In this document: piece by piece, positions 8,674 through 15,984 of the stretch
How the letters are laid out: the number at the start of each line of letters is the position of its first letter
How positions within the stretch are numbered: the first letter of the stretch is position 1
Assembly (NCBI GenBank): GCA_024225275.1
Contig: JAAEMS010000314.1
Coordinates: forward strand, 1-35,242
Reading direction: 5' to 3'
DNA: 35,242 bases
Source: Actinomycetes bacterium
Lineage (GTDB): Bacteria; Actinomycetota; Acidimicrobiia; Acidimicrobiales; JAAEMS01
Program-made: the position numbers and the translations under genes
Notes under the pieces: model-generated
The model's input: only the letters and a program-made list of their open reading frames with translations
What the model was told of the DNA's origin: nothing
The model's database searches: none

Positions 8674-10185
8674 ATGCGAGTACGAGCTCAGATGAGCATG
8701 CTCTTTCACCTCGACAAGTGCATCGGGTGCCATACCTGTTCGGTGGCCTGCAAGAACCTGTGGACCGACCGCGAAGGTGCGGAGTACATGTGGTGGAACA
8801 ATGTCGAGACCCGCCCGGGTACCGGCTATCCCACCGGTTGGGAAGATCAGGACCACTACAAGGGGGGCTGGCGCCGCGACGAGAAGGGCCGGCTCAAGCT
8901 GACCCTGCACTCGAGGGCGGGTGGCTTGGGCAAGCTGTTCTACAACCCGTCGCTGCCCGAGCTCGACGACTACTACGACCCGTTCACCTTCAAGTACGGC
9001 GACCTGTTCAACAGCCCCCAGGGCGAGCACCAGCCCACCGCGGTCCCGATCTCCAAGATCACCGGTGAACAGATGGAGGTCAAGACCGGCCCCAACTGGG
9101 ACGACGATCTGAGCGGGTCCGACATATACGCTCGCAACGACCTGGCCCTCGAGGGCATCGATGAGGCGGTCCGTGAGCAGCTCGAGGAGATCGATCGGGT
9201 CGTCTTCAACTACCTCCCCCGGATCTGCAACCACTGCCTCAACCCGGCGTGTGTCGCGGCCTGCCCCAGTGGGGCGATCTACAAGCGGGGCGAGGATGGT
9301 GTGGTTCTCGTGAACGAGGACAAGTGCCGGGGCTGGCGCATGTGTGTGGCTGGCTGCCCGTACAAGAAGGTCTATTACAACTGGGACACAGGCAAGTCGG
9401 AGAAGTGCATCCTGTGCTTCCCTCGCATGGAGACCGGCCAGGCCCCGGCCTGCGCTCACTCCTGTGTCGGTCGCATCCGCTACATGGGTGTGCTGCTCTA
9501 CGACGCCGACAAGATCGAGGAGATGGTCGCCGGGCCCGAGGACGAACTGCTCCAGGCCCAGCTCGACATGATCCTCGACCCTTTCGACGAGAGGGTGGTC
9601 ACCGCGGCCAAGGCCGAAGGGATCGACGACGGCTGGATCGACGCCGCCCGTCAGTCGCCGGTGTACAAGTTCGTGAAGGAGTGGGGCATGGCGTTACCTC
9701 TCCACCCCGAGTACCGGACGGCGGCGATGATGTTCTACGTCCCGCCCCTGTCGCCGGTGATGAGCACCATCGAGCGCAACATGGTGAAGCTCGAGATCCC
9801 CGACGAGCGGGTCGACTTCGAGCTGATGGACGAGCTCGACAAGGCCCGGCTGCCGGTCAAGTACCTGGCCAACCTGTTCTCGATCGGCGACGAAGAGCCG
9901 ATCCGCAAGGCTCTGCGGATCATGCTCGCGGTGCGCAGCTACAAGCGCCGGCAGTCGGTGGATCAGTCGATAGACGCCGAGACGATCGCCCTGCTCGAGT
10001 CGGCCGGCCTCACCGAGGAATTGGCGGAGGATATCTACAAGCTCACCACCATCCCGACCGTCGACGACCGTTTCGTGTTCCCTCCCTACCACCGTGAGAT
10101 GTCGATCGAGGAGCTCAACGATCCCCTGTCGCACAAGGGCTCGGTTGGCTTCGGCTCGATCCGCTCTCCCCAGCGGGGGGCCTGA
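8674..10185 (+). CDS. narH: Respiratory nitrate reductase beta subunit NarH
   Basis: A 503-residue iron-sulfur subunit carrying electrons from NarI to NarG. Four clusters can be assigned: C16/C19/C22/C26 (CIGCHTCSVAC), C185/C188/C193/C197 (CNHCLNPACVAAC), C218-W221-C224-C228 (CRGWRMCVAGC) and C245/C248/C260/C264. The Trp in place of a Cys at 221 is the known NarH feature that makes this a [3Fe-4S] cluster. Positions differ by only one residue from E. coli numbering. The start ATG 8674 has TAGGAG at 8662-8667. The stop overlaps the narJ ATG by 1 nt (TGATG at 10183). The C-terminal segment (about 390-503) is typical of NarH proteins and should contact NarG. I see nothing unusual in it. Confidence 0.96.
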   Translation: MRVRAQMSMLFHLDKCIGCHTCSVACKNLWTDREGAEYMWWNNVETRPGTGYPTGWEDQDHYKGGWRRDEKGRLKLTLHSRAGGLGKLFYNPSLPELDDYYDPFTFKYGDLFNSPQGEHQPTAVPISKITGEQMEVKTGPNWDDDLSGSDIYARNDLALEGIDEAVREQLEEIDRVVFNYLPRICNHCLNPACVAACPSGAIYKRGEDGVVLVNEDKCRGWRMCVAGCPYKKVYYNWDTGKSEKCILCFPRMETGQAPACAHSCVGRIRYMGVLLYDADKIEEMVAGPEDELLQAQLDMILDPFDERVVTAAKAEGIDDGWIDAARQSPVYKFVKEWGMALPLHPEYRTAAMMFYVPPLSPVMSTIERNMVKLEIPDERVDFELMDELDKARLPVKYLANLFSIGDEEPIRKALRIMLAVRSYKRRQSVDQSIDAETIALLESAGLTEELAEDIYKLTTIPTVDDRFVFPPYHREMSIEELNDPLSHKGSVGFGSIRSPQRGA

Positions 10186-10703
10186 TGCATCCTGCTCTCG
10201 TCACCGCCCTCGGGTACACCTACCCGTCGCCCGGTCACCTCGAAACGCTCACCGAGGCCGTAGAGAACCTGCCCCGCAGCTCGGCCCGCAAGCACCTCGG
10301 CCAGTTCGTCGAGGCCATGGCCGGTCTCGAGCTGGGCCAGTGGGAGGAACTGCACACCCGCACCCTCGACCTGTCGCCGGCCTTCGTGCCCTACGTGGGC
10401 CATGTGGTGTGGGGCGAGAACTACCGGCGGGGCGAGTTCATGGCCGATCTCAAGCGCGACATGGAGCGGTCGGGGGTGGATCTGGGCGGTGAGCTGCCCG
10501 ACCACATCGAGCCGGTGCTGCGCTACGTGGCCCTGGCCGCCGAGCCCCTCAGCGATCTGCTCGATGTGCTGTCGGGAGCGGTGGAGACCATGCAGTCCAC
10601 CCTCGAGACCGCCGAGAAGAAGAACCCCTATCGCCACCTGCTGGCGGCCACGCTCGCCGTGGTTCAAGATCTGAAGACTGTCGTGATCGGAGGAGTCCGA
10701 TGA
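10185..10703 (+). CDS. narJ: Nitrate reductase assembly chaperone NarJ
   Basis: A 172-residue, mainly helical protein of the NarJ/TorD chaperone family, located between narH and narI as in most nar operons. Visible family marks are the N-terminal YPSPGHLETL, the central HTRTLDLSPAFVPYVGHVVWGE stretch (conserved Thr-Asp-Leu-x-Pro core, here split over residues ~66-86) and YRRGEFMADLKRDMERSG. NarJ binds apo-NarG in the cytoplasm and allows insertion of the molybdenum cofactor and the FS0 cluster before the complex docks on NarI. It is shorter than E. coli NarJ (236), missing the acidic C-terminal tail, which is usual in actinobacterial homologues. Its start overlaps the narH stop and its stop overlaps the narI ATG (ATGA at 10700). 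Confidence 0.9.
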   Translation: MHPALVTALGYTYPSPGHLETLTEAVENLPRSSARKHLGQFVEAMAGLELGQWEELHTRTLDLSPAFVPYVGHVVWGENYRRGEFMADLKRDMERSGVDLGGELPDHIEPVLRYVALAAEPLSDLLDVLSGAVETMQSTLETAEKKNPYRHLLAATLAVVQDLKTVVIGGVR

Positions 10704-11386
10704 GCACCAACGATCTCCTGTTCGGTGCGTTCCCTTACGCCGCGCTCGCCCTGCTGGTGGCCGTGACGATCATCCGGTGGCGCCGACATCCGTTCTCGGT
10801 GTCGTCCCTGTCGTCCCAGCTGCTCGAGAGCCGACGCCTCTACTGGGGCTCGATCTCGTTCCACTGGGGCCTGGCCCTCATCTTGCTGGGCCATCTGTTC
10901 GCCCTGATCCTGCCCCGCGGCTTCGAGCTGTGGAACGGCGCGTCCGCCCGTCTCTACCTGCTCGAGGCCACCGGCTTGGCCCTCGGCTTGTGGGCTGGCT
11001 TTGGGCTCTGTGTTCTGGCCCACCGGCGGTTGACCAACCTCCGGGTCTGGACGGTGAGCAGCCTGATGGACTATGTCGTGTTGGCCGTCCTCGCCGTCCA
11101 GATCGCCAGTGGCATCTGGATCGCGGTGGGCTACCGGTGGGGGTCGTTCTGGGGAACTTCGGTGTTCGTGCCCTATATGCGCTCGATTCTGACCTTGAGC
11201 CCTCAGCCCGAGTACGTCGATCCGCTGCCGTTTGCTCTCCAGCTTCATGCCTTCACCTTCTGGGTCTTCCTCGCGGTCTTCCCGTTCAGCCGCTTGGTCC
11301 ACATCATCACCCTGCCTCTGGGTTATCTGATCCGCCCCTGGCAGAAGGTTGTGAGAATGAAGGAGGCCCCCACGGTGTTCCATTGA
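10700..11386 (+). CDS. narI: Respiratory nitrate reductase gamma subunit NarI (cytochrome b)
   Basis: A 228-residue integral membrane protein with five predicted helices, the size of E. coli NarI (225). The four heme b ligands are H55 and H65 (ISFHWGLAL, LLGHLFAL) and H183 and H201 (LQLHAFTFW, RLVHIITLP), matching E. coli H56, H66, H187 and H205. It oxidises quinol at the outer face and passes electrons across the membrane to NarH. The ATG overlaps the narJ stop. A GAAGGAGG-like stretch near the 3' end (11355-11365) lies inside the gene. The next gene, an Rrf2 regulator, starts 37 nt after the stop, close enough for co-transcription. Confidence 0.94.
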   Translation: MSTNDLLFGAFPYAALALLVAVTIIRWRRHPFSVSSLSSQLLESRRLYWGSISFHWGLALILLGHLFALILPRGFELWNGASARLYLLEATGLALGLWAGFGLCVLAHRRLTNLRVWTVSSLMDYVVLAVLAVQIASGIWIAVGYRWGSFWGTSVFVPYMRSILTLSPQPEYVDPLPFALQLHAFTFWVFLAVFPFSRLVHIITLPLGYLIRPWQKVVRMKEAPTVFH

Positions 11387-11423
11387 GCGGCCCACCCCCG
11401 ACAAAAACAAGGGCACCACCCTC

Positions 11424-11849
11424 GTGAAACTCGACGTAACCCGGCGGAGCGACCTCGCGGTCCGAACCCTGCTGGCCCTCGACGGGGTCGGCGACCGAGT
11501 CAAGGGTTCGGACCTGGCTGAGCTCGTGTCCTCGACCCCCGGCTTTCTGCCCCAGGTTCTGGCCCCCCTCGTTCAGAGACGGTGGGTCCGCTCTGACCCT
11601 GGCCCCACTGGTGGATATGTGCTGTTGGTGGACCTGGGCTCCATCTCCGTGCTGGATGTGATCGAAGCGATCGAGGGCCCCACCGACTTGGAGATGTGTG
11701 TGCTGGACGGCAGGCTCTGCGATGACTTGGGTCGGTGTGCCATCCATGACGCGTGGTCCCGAGCCCGTGAGACGCTGGTCGAGGAGTTGGGCGCTACCAG
11801 CCTCGAGCAGATCCGCGAACATCCGCCCCGAGGTTTCCCCAGCTGGTAG
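11424..11849 (+). CDS. Rrf2-family regulator with NsrR/IscR-like cysteine triad
   Basis: A 141-residue protein with an N-terminal winged helix (RRSDLAVRTLLAL at ~7-19, then a recognition helix around GFLPQVLAPLVQRR and the wing SDPGPTGGYVL) typical of Rrf2 regulators. Three cysteines, C92, C99 and C105, give C-x6-C-x5-C, one residue longer in the first gap than the C-x5-C-x5-C of IscR and Streptomyces NsrR. These would hold a [2Fe-2S] or [4Fe-4S] cluster. The start is GTG 11424. The gene follows narI by 37 nt on the same strand. Family knowledge: such proteins sense nitric oxide, iron-sulfur status or redox state. Inference: it tunes the nar operon to NO or nitrite stress. No two-component NarXL pair is seen in the window. 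Confidence 0.88.
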   Translation: MKLDVTRRSDLAVRTLLALDGVGDRVKGSDLAELVSSTPGFLPQVLAPLVQRRWVRSDPGPTGGYVLLVDLGSISVLDVIEAIEGPTDLEMCVLDGRLCDDLGRCAIHDAWSRARETLVEELGATSLEQIREHPPRGFPSW

Positions 11850-11859
11850 GGGAAGCTGG
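11835..11859 (+). terminator. Weak hairpin after the Rrf2 regulator gene
   Basis: TTCCCC (11835-11840) pairs with GGGGAA (11849-11854) over an 8-nt loop, and an alternative fold pairs CCAGCT (11839-11844) with AGCTGG (11854-11859). The stop codon lies in the hairpin. There is no T-run, so this is a poor intrinsic terminator, but it marks the end of the nar block. Confidence 0.25.
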
Positions 11860-11902
11860 TTGATCCCGGCCAACAGGGCGGCCGCCCCGTCGCCAGTCAT
11901 GG

Positions 11903-12225
11903 TCAGGGGCCAATCACGGTGCCGGCCCCGATGGTGCGGTTGCCTTCGCGCACGGCGAAGGTCATCCCAAGGTCCAGCGCCACAGGTCGCTGGAGCTGAA
12001 CCTCGACCTCAGCCCGACTACCCGGGGCCACCTGCTGGCCATCGGGCACGATGATCGTCCCCGTGACTCCGGCGGTCAGGAGGAAGAACTGGGGCGCGTA
12101 GCCGCCCCCGAAAGCTCGGCGGCGGCCCCCCTCGTCGACTCCACCGCGTCGACCGGGTCGCGTGGACCAACGATCTCGATGGCGTCACCGGTGGCGAGCC
12201 GACCCCGCGTGCAACCGGGTTACCG
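11903..12225 (-). pseudogene. EF-Tu (tuf) gene remnant, domains II and III only
   Basis: On the minus strand the translation from about 12103 down to the TGA at 11903-11905 reads YAPQFFLLTAGVTG, then VPDGQQVAPGSRAEVEV, then QRPVALDLGMTFAVREG and NRTIGAGTVIGP. This is the EF-Tu domain III pattern (RPQFYFRT..VTG, PIAME.G.RFAIREGGRTVGAGVV). In another frame at about 12112-12225 the text RGRLATGDAIEIVGPRD matches the EF-Tu domain II pattern RG.I.VGDEVEIVG. The two parts sit closer together than in EF-Tu, are in different frames, and no G domain is visible, so it is a decayed fragment. It fills most of the 460-nt gap between the Rrf2 gene and the small membrane protein genes. Confidence 0.72.
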
Positions 12226-12311
12226 GGTGGTCGCTGGCAGCAACAACCCAGGATGCGTACGGTGGAGAGTGAATCGCGGCAAGGAGCCAGATTCAGGGGA
12301 GGGGGGCACCT

Positions 12312-12727
12312 ATGGATACCTCGAAACCGGGGCCACTCCTGCTGGTCGGTGGGGGAGTACTGATGGTGTTGGGTTCGATCCTCGATTGGAGCCCCAACCC
12401 ATCGGGTCTGAGCACCGGAGCTGTCGGCCTGCTGGGCATCTTCGTGCTCCTGTTCGGGATCTCGGTAGGGCTGATCGGAGCCACGCGGGCCTTCGGTCTC
12501 GCGGTGCCACTACCCGACCAACTGTTGGGTTTCACCCAGGACCAGATCGCGCTCGTACTGGCGTTCACCGCCTCCTGTGGACGTTCGGCACGATCAGCCG
12601 GGATGGCACCGAGTTCGGGCTTCACGTGAGCTGGATCGGCGCCGCCGTTGCCACCACGGGCGCCTTTGTCGAGCATCGTGGATTGAAGGTCGGCACGGCC
12701 GCATCCAGCCAGGGAGAGGATTCATGA
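12312..12727 (+). pseudogene. Small tetra-helix membrane protein, frameshifted copy
   Basis: From ATG 12312 (preceded by AGGGGAGGGG at 12295-12304) the frame encodes LLLVGGGVLMVLGSILDWSP and two further hydrophobic helices, then loses family likeness after VLAFTAS near 12573. In the -1 frame the text resumes as LWTFGTIS...LHVSWIGAAVATTGAF and ends in TGA 12725-12727, overlapping the ATG of the next gene (ATGA). Restoring one base at about 12573-12576 (a run TCCTG that would read TCCCTG) joins both parts. The joined protein of ~139 residues aligns with the downstream gene product: both share P[DE]Q[LI]LGFT.DQ and the VSWIG/LAWIGG final helix. It is a tandem paralogue with a real or sequencing frameshift. 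As read, the product stops after 105 residues. Function unknown. Confidence 0.7.
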
Positions 12728-13170
12728 CCCAACTTCGACCATCACAGATCGTCGCCCTCGTAGGCGGGGCCCTCCTTCTCCTCAGCTGCTTTCTCGAGTG
12801 GGCCGGCGAGGGTCGCTACAGCGTCGGCGTGATGGACTCCAGTTTCGGGTTCGCCGGGGTCTTCGTGCTCCTCATTTCACTCGCCCTGTTGGGGGTTGGG
12901 GTGGTGGGAGCGTTCCTCCCCCAGGTGAAGCTGCCGGAGCAGATCCTGGGGTTCACGATCGACCAGGCGGTCGTGGCCCTGGCCTTTGCCGTGACCGTAT
13001 ACGGCTTCAGCATCACATTCTTGAGCGTGAGGGGCACCAACCTTGCCGGTGCCGGCGCCTTCCTGGCGTGGATCGGCGGGTCGGCCATGATCGCCGCGGT
13101 GATCATGGCTCAGCGGGCCCCCGCTCCAGCTCCCAGTGAGGACCCACCCCCACCTCCTCCCGCTGAGTAG
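12724..13170 (+). CDS. Small membrane protein with Pro-rich tail, unknown function
   Basis: A 148-residue protein with four hydrophobic segments (about residues 9-24, 41-63, 80-98, 108-126) and a short proline-rich cytoplasmic tail (PAPAPSEDPPPPPPAE). The start ATG 12724 overlaps the end of the upstream paralogue, with AGGGAGAGG at 12711-12719 as ribosome site. The helix pattern and the shared LGFT.DQ element show it arose by tandem duplication with the preceding gene. No catalytic motif is visible. Similar four-helix proteins are scattered through actinobacteria as uncharacterised membrane proteins. Only 5 nt separate it from the following SDR gene, but no functional link can be argued. Confidence 0.7.
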   Translation: MTQLRPSQIVALVGGALLLLSCFLEWAGEGRYSVGVMDSSFGFAGVFVLLISLALLGVGVVGAFLPQVKLPEQILGFTIDQAVVALAFAVTVYGFSITFLSVRGTNLAGAGAFLAWIGGSAMIAAVIMAQRAPAPAPSEDPPPPPPAE

Positions 13171-13175
13171 CTCGG

Positions 13176-14012
13176 GTGTCCACTGACCACGTGGCCGACA
13201 AGGTCATCATCGTGACGGGGGCCTCCGGTGGCTTCGGGCGGTTGGTGGCCCAGAAGGCGGCCGAGCGGCGAGCGTGGGTGGTGGCGGCCGACATCAACGA
13301 GCCGGAGCTGGCGGCCACCGTCGACTCGATCCGTGACCGGGGCGGGACCGCCCAGGCCGTCTTCGCCGATGTCACCGACCTCGACCAGATGGAGGCCCTG
13401 GCCGCGGCGGCCATCGAGAAGTACGGCCGGATCGATGTCATGGTCAACAACGCGGGCACCATGCCCCTGGCCTTTCACGCTGACCACGCGCGAGCCGCCG
13501 AAGCGTGGGACCGCTGCATCGACGTCAACATCAAGGGTGTGCTCCACGGCATCATGGCCGTACACGACCAGATGATCAGTCAGGGCCGCGGCCACGTCAT
13601 CAACCTCTCTTCCATCTACGGGAACTTCCCCGTCGCAGGGGCGGGCGTCTACGGCGCCACCAAGGCGGCGGTGAACTTCCTCTCCGAATCGTTGCGCGTC
13701 GAGTCTCAGGGCCAGATCAAGGTCACGACGGTGAAGCCCACGGGGGTTCCGGCCACCGGCCTGGGGGCCGGTGTGGTGAACCCCGAGGCCATCGTCGGGA
13801 TCCTGGGTACAAGAGCACCGGAGTATCTCGGGACGGTCCGGGCCCGGGGTGGGGGAGCTGATGACGAGCTGTTCGACCCCGAGAACATGGGCTACCTCGC
13901 CCTCGACCCCGAGCTGTTGGCGGACCAGATCATGTACGCCATCGACCAGCCGTGGGGTGTGTCGATCGGCGACATCACGGTTCGGGCCTCCGGCGACCGC
14001 TTCCTGCTCTGA
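13176..14012 (+). CDS. Short-chain dehydrogenase/reductase (SDR)
   Basis: A 278-residue classical SDR. The NAD(P)-binding motif is TGASGGFG at ~15-22, the adenine-side Asp is in AADINEP (an Asp after strand 2 usually favours NAD), NNAG is at ~90, and the active site is N...S (INLSSIYGNF) with YGATK at ~158-162. These supply the Ser-Tyr-Lys triad. The start is GTG 13176, 5 nt after the preceding stop, without a strong ribosome site; a second in-frame GTG is at 13191. The C-terminal region carries an unusual RARGGGADDELFDPENMGYL stretch before the end. Substrate unknown; the gene downstream is a kinase of the fructosamine family, so a sugar or sugar-adduct substrate is possible but speculative. 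Confidence 0.88.
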   Translation: MSTDHVADKVIIVTGASGGFGRLVAQKAAERRAWVVAADINEPELAATVDSIRDRGGTAQAVFADVTDLDQMEALAAAAIEKYGRIDVMVNNAGTMPLAFHADHARAAEAWDRCIDVNIKGVLHGIMAVHDQMISQGRGHVINLSSIYGNFPVAGAGVYGATKAAVNFLSESLRVESQGQIKVTTVKPTGVPATGLGAGVVNPEAIVGILGTRAPEYLGTVRARGGGADDELFDPENMGYLALDPELLADQIMYAIDQPWGVSIGDITVRASGDRFLL

Positions 14013-14016
14013 GCTG

Positions 14017-14868
14017 TTGACCGAGCTCCGGACCCACCTCGCCCACCTCCTTGGCCGGGAGGTGGCGGCAATGGCACCGCTCAGCGGTGGTGATGTGGCC
14101 GACTCCTACCGGGTCACGCTCACCGATGGGCCGACGGTCTTCGCCAAGACCCATGCCGCCGCCCCACCCGGCTTCTTCGTCACCGAGGCGAAGGGGCTGG
14201 CCTGGTTGCGCGACGCCCATGCGGTGCCGGTGCCCGAAGTCATGGCCGTGTCCGACGATCCGGCCGTGCTGGTACTCGGGTGGATCGAGCCGGGGGACCG
14301 CCATTCGACGACCGAGGCCGATTTCGGTCGAGGGCTGGCCGCCTTGCACCAGGCGGGGGCGTCGTGCTTCGGCCGCGAGGACCGACGCACCACCGGCAGT
14401 CGCGGTCTGCCCAACGAGCCGTGCGATTCGTGGGCCGACTTCTACGCGTCCAACCGACTCCTCCCGTTGGCGCGGCTGGCCCGCGACAGTGGTTCGTTGC
14501 CCGAGTCGACCGTGCTCGACCTCGAGGCGGTAGCTGGACGTCTCGACCGTTTCGGTTCCGCGGAACCGCCGGCGAGACTCCATGGCGACCTGTGGGCCGG
14601 CAACCGGGTGGTGGGTGAGGGCGGAGTCAGCTGGCTTCTCGACCCCGCCGCCCATGGTGGCCACCGGGAGTTCGACCTGGCGATGATGCGCCTCTTCGGC
14701 GGATTCGGACCCGGCTGTTTCGAGGCTTACCACGAGGCCTATCCGCTGGCCGTCGGCTGGGAGAGCCGGGTGCCCCTCCACCAGCTGGCTCCTCTGGCCG
14801 TCCACGCCATCAAGTTCGGCGGCCCCTTCGCCGACGCCACGGCTCGCGCCCTCGACGCGCTGGGCTGA
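14017..14868 (+). CDS. Fructosamine kinase / APH-fold phosphotransferase
   Basis: A 283-residue kinase of the fructosamine-kinase family, which phosphorylates ketoamine adducts of sugars on amines or proteins so that they break down. Visible marks: SGGDVADSYRVTLTDG with VFAKTH (nucleotide-binding loop and Lys), PPGFFVTEAKGLAWLRD, VPVPEVMAVS, the catalytic loop LHGDLWAGNRV and the metal-binding DPAAHGGHREFDLAMMRLFGGF. I chose TTG 14017, 4 nt after the SDR stop, because it gives the family's usual N-terminus; the longer frame from 13849 is inside the SDR gene. Coupling to the SDR is likely. Aminoglycoside phosphotransferases share the fold, but the HGDLW.GN and DPA..GH.E.DLA pattern favours fructosamine kinase. 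Confidence 0.86.
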   Translation: MTELRTHLAHLLGREVAAMAPLSGGDVADSYRVTLTDGPTVFAKTHAAAPPGFFVTEAKGLAWLRDAHAVPVPEVMAVSDDPAVLVLGWIEPGDRHSTTEADFGRGLAALHQAGASCFGREDRRTTGSRGLPNEPCDSWADFYASNRLLPLARLARDSGSLPESTVLDLEAVAGRLDRFGSAEPPARLHGDLWAGNRVVGEGGVSWLLDPAAHGGHREFDLAMMRLFGGFGPGCFEAYHEAYPLAVGWESRVPLHQLAPLAVHAIKFGGPFADATARALDALG

Positions 14869-14989
14869 GCCCTCAGTTGCCCAGGCGAAGGAGGGCCTCT
14901 TGGGTGAACGAGGCCACCATCTCGAACTGGAGCCTTCCTCCGCCCTGGGTGGTACGGACCCGGCGGGATGGGGCTGGGGGCTGTACTCA

Positions 14990-15796
14990 TCAACAGCTGG
15001 TGCCCGACGGTCTGTCGGGGATGGACGGGTCGACGATTTCGAGATGCACGTGAGGCCACGAGGGCTCGGCGGTGAAGTCGTCGACCTGTGACGCGAACGG
15101 CAGGGGTCGGGCCCGTGGGGCGATCACAGTTGCTCCCGCCTCGACCCGGTCGCCGGCGGCCACCTGGACCTCCTGAATGTGGAGGAGCTTGACCTCCCAC
15201 CCGGGCTGCTCGTCGGGTTCGATGACGGCGTAGTGGTCGTCGTGGTCGCAATAGAGGATGTAGTGGCCGGCCCGCACGATGGTGCCGCTGACCGGTGCCC
15301 GGATCTCGGTGTCGGGCTGGACAACGATGTCGGCGGCGGTGCGGGACCCGGTGTCGCGTTGGCGGCTCTCCATGGTCATGATCCGGACATCGAGGTCGTA
15401 GGGCTCCAACTGCTGAGCTCCATCGTGGTTCGATTCGTGGAACCCGACCCGTTCAACCGAGGCCGAGGGCAGCCGCACGATCACTCCCTGGGTGACTGCG
15501 AACGCTGCGTATGCCTGGTCGTGGACCACCCGCGGAATCTGGGGGTGGGTGGTGGTGGGACCCGCCGTCGTGGTGGGTGCCAGGGTGGTGGGCGGCAGGG
15601 TGGTGGGTGCCAGGGTGGTGGGTGCCAGGGTGGTGGGCGCCAGGGTGGTGGGCGCGGCTGCGACCGGCAGAGCGGGCGCCCCACCGGTGGCGATCAGGGT
15701 CTCGGGGCCGGCGTCGTCGACGCTGGCGATGGGGGCACAGGCCGCCCCCATCACCGCGGAAGCGAGGACGCCGGCGAGAAGACGGGTGCGGGCCAT
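14990..15796 (-). CDS. Lipoprotein with Thr-Pro linker and degenerate LytM/M23 domain
   Basis: A 268-residue exported protein. The signal peptide ends in a lipobox-like MGAAC with Cys at residue 20. Residues ~48-85 are a linker of PTTLA repeats ending TTTAGPTTTHP. The rest is a LytM/M23 (lysostaphin-type) fold: ADIVVQPDTEIRAPVSGTIV, then LLHIQEVQVAAGDRVEAG, then WPHVHLEIVDP. The HxH metal motif (PHVHLEI) and the central His are present, but the first motif H-x3-D reads R-T-A-A-D, so one zinc ligand is missing. It may therefore bind rather than cut peptidoglycan, as EnvC/NlpD-like factors do. A TACCAT hexamer lies 8 nt ahead of the ATG, so the transcript may be nearly leaderless. Confidence 0.8.
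   Translation of the reverse strand: MARTRLLAGVLASAVMGAACAPIASVDDAGPETLIATGGAPALPVAAAPTTLAPTTLAPTTLAPTTLPPTTLAPTTTAGPTTTHPQIPRVVHDQAYAAFAVTQGVIVRLPSASVERVGFHESNHDGAQQLEPYDLDVRIMTMESRQRDTGSRTAADIVVQPDTEIRAPVSGTIVRAGHYILYCDHDDHYAVIEPDEQPGWEVKLLHIQEVQVAAGDRVEAGATVIAPRARPLPFASQVDDFTAEPSWPHVHLEIVDPSIPDRPSGTSC
15571..15655. repeat. 15-bp tandem repeat coding PTTLA units
   Basis: About five to six copies of a 15-bp unit close to GGTGGTGGGTGCCAG, read on the minus strand as Pro-Thr-Thr-Leu-Ala (one copy reads PTTLP). It encodes the extended linker of the lipoprotein. Such repeats change copy number easily, so linker length may vary among strains. Confidence 0.85.
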
Positions 15797-15804
15797 TCCC
15801 CTCG

Positions 15805-15810
15805 ATGGTA
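15805..15810 (-). promoter_or_regulatory. -10 hexamer TACCAT of the M23-like lipoprotein gene
   Basis: On the minus strand TACCAT ends 8 nt before the ATG at 15796. The spacing fits transcription starting at or next to the start codon. Confidence 0.4.
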
Positions 15811-15820
15811 GTGACCAGCC

Positions 15821-15984
15821 TCATCCGCCCAGCTGACTGGCGATGTTGGGGTCGGTTTCCTCCAGGGAGTTGGCCGCTCCCTCGAGGAACACTCCCAGGC
15901 CGTCGAGGGCTTCGAGGAGCTGCTGGCTCGGGCTTCTCCCGATCCGATGAGGTCACCGTGGGAATCGGCGGTCGGTGAGTACAT
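15821..15984 (-). pseudogene. Short gene remnant, possibly frameshifted, unknown function
   Basis: On the minus strand a frame ending in TGA at 15821-15823 reads SQQLLEALDGLGVFLEGA and then ANSLEETDPNIASQLGG, which looks like a real helical C-terminus with actinobacterial codon use. Upstream it runs into a stop near 15943. A neighbouring frame supplies MYSPTADSHGDLIGSG from ATG 15984, so a single frameshift near 15920 would give a ~55-residue protein. I do not recognise the family. It lies just upstream of the M23-like lipoprotein gene on the same strand. The rest of the 300-nt gap up to the RidA gene shows nothing else clear. Confidence 0.3.

Noticed and set aside
5014..9459. Long minus-strand open frames antisense to narG and narH
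   Set aside because: The plus-strand proteins match NarG and NarH throughout. The antisense frames have repetitive, non-family composition typical of GC-rich shadow frames.
14873..14985. Minus-strand tail reading RRVRTTQGGGRLQFEMVASF before a stop, resembling a hot-dog thioesterase stretch
   Set aside because: Only ~36 codons, preceded by a stop and without further likeness. A TesB-like remnant is possible but too weak to annotate.
15571..15655. Short tandem repeats considered as a CRISPR or minisatellite element
   Set aside because: There are no spacers; the repeats are in frame and code for the Thr-Pro linker of a lipoprotein.
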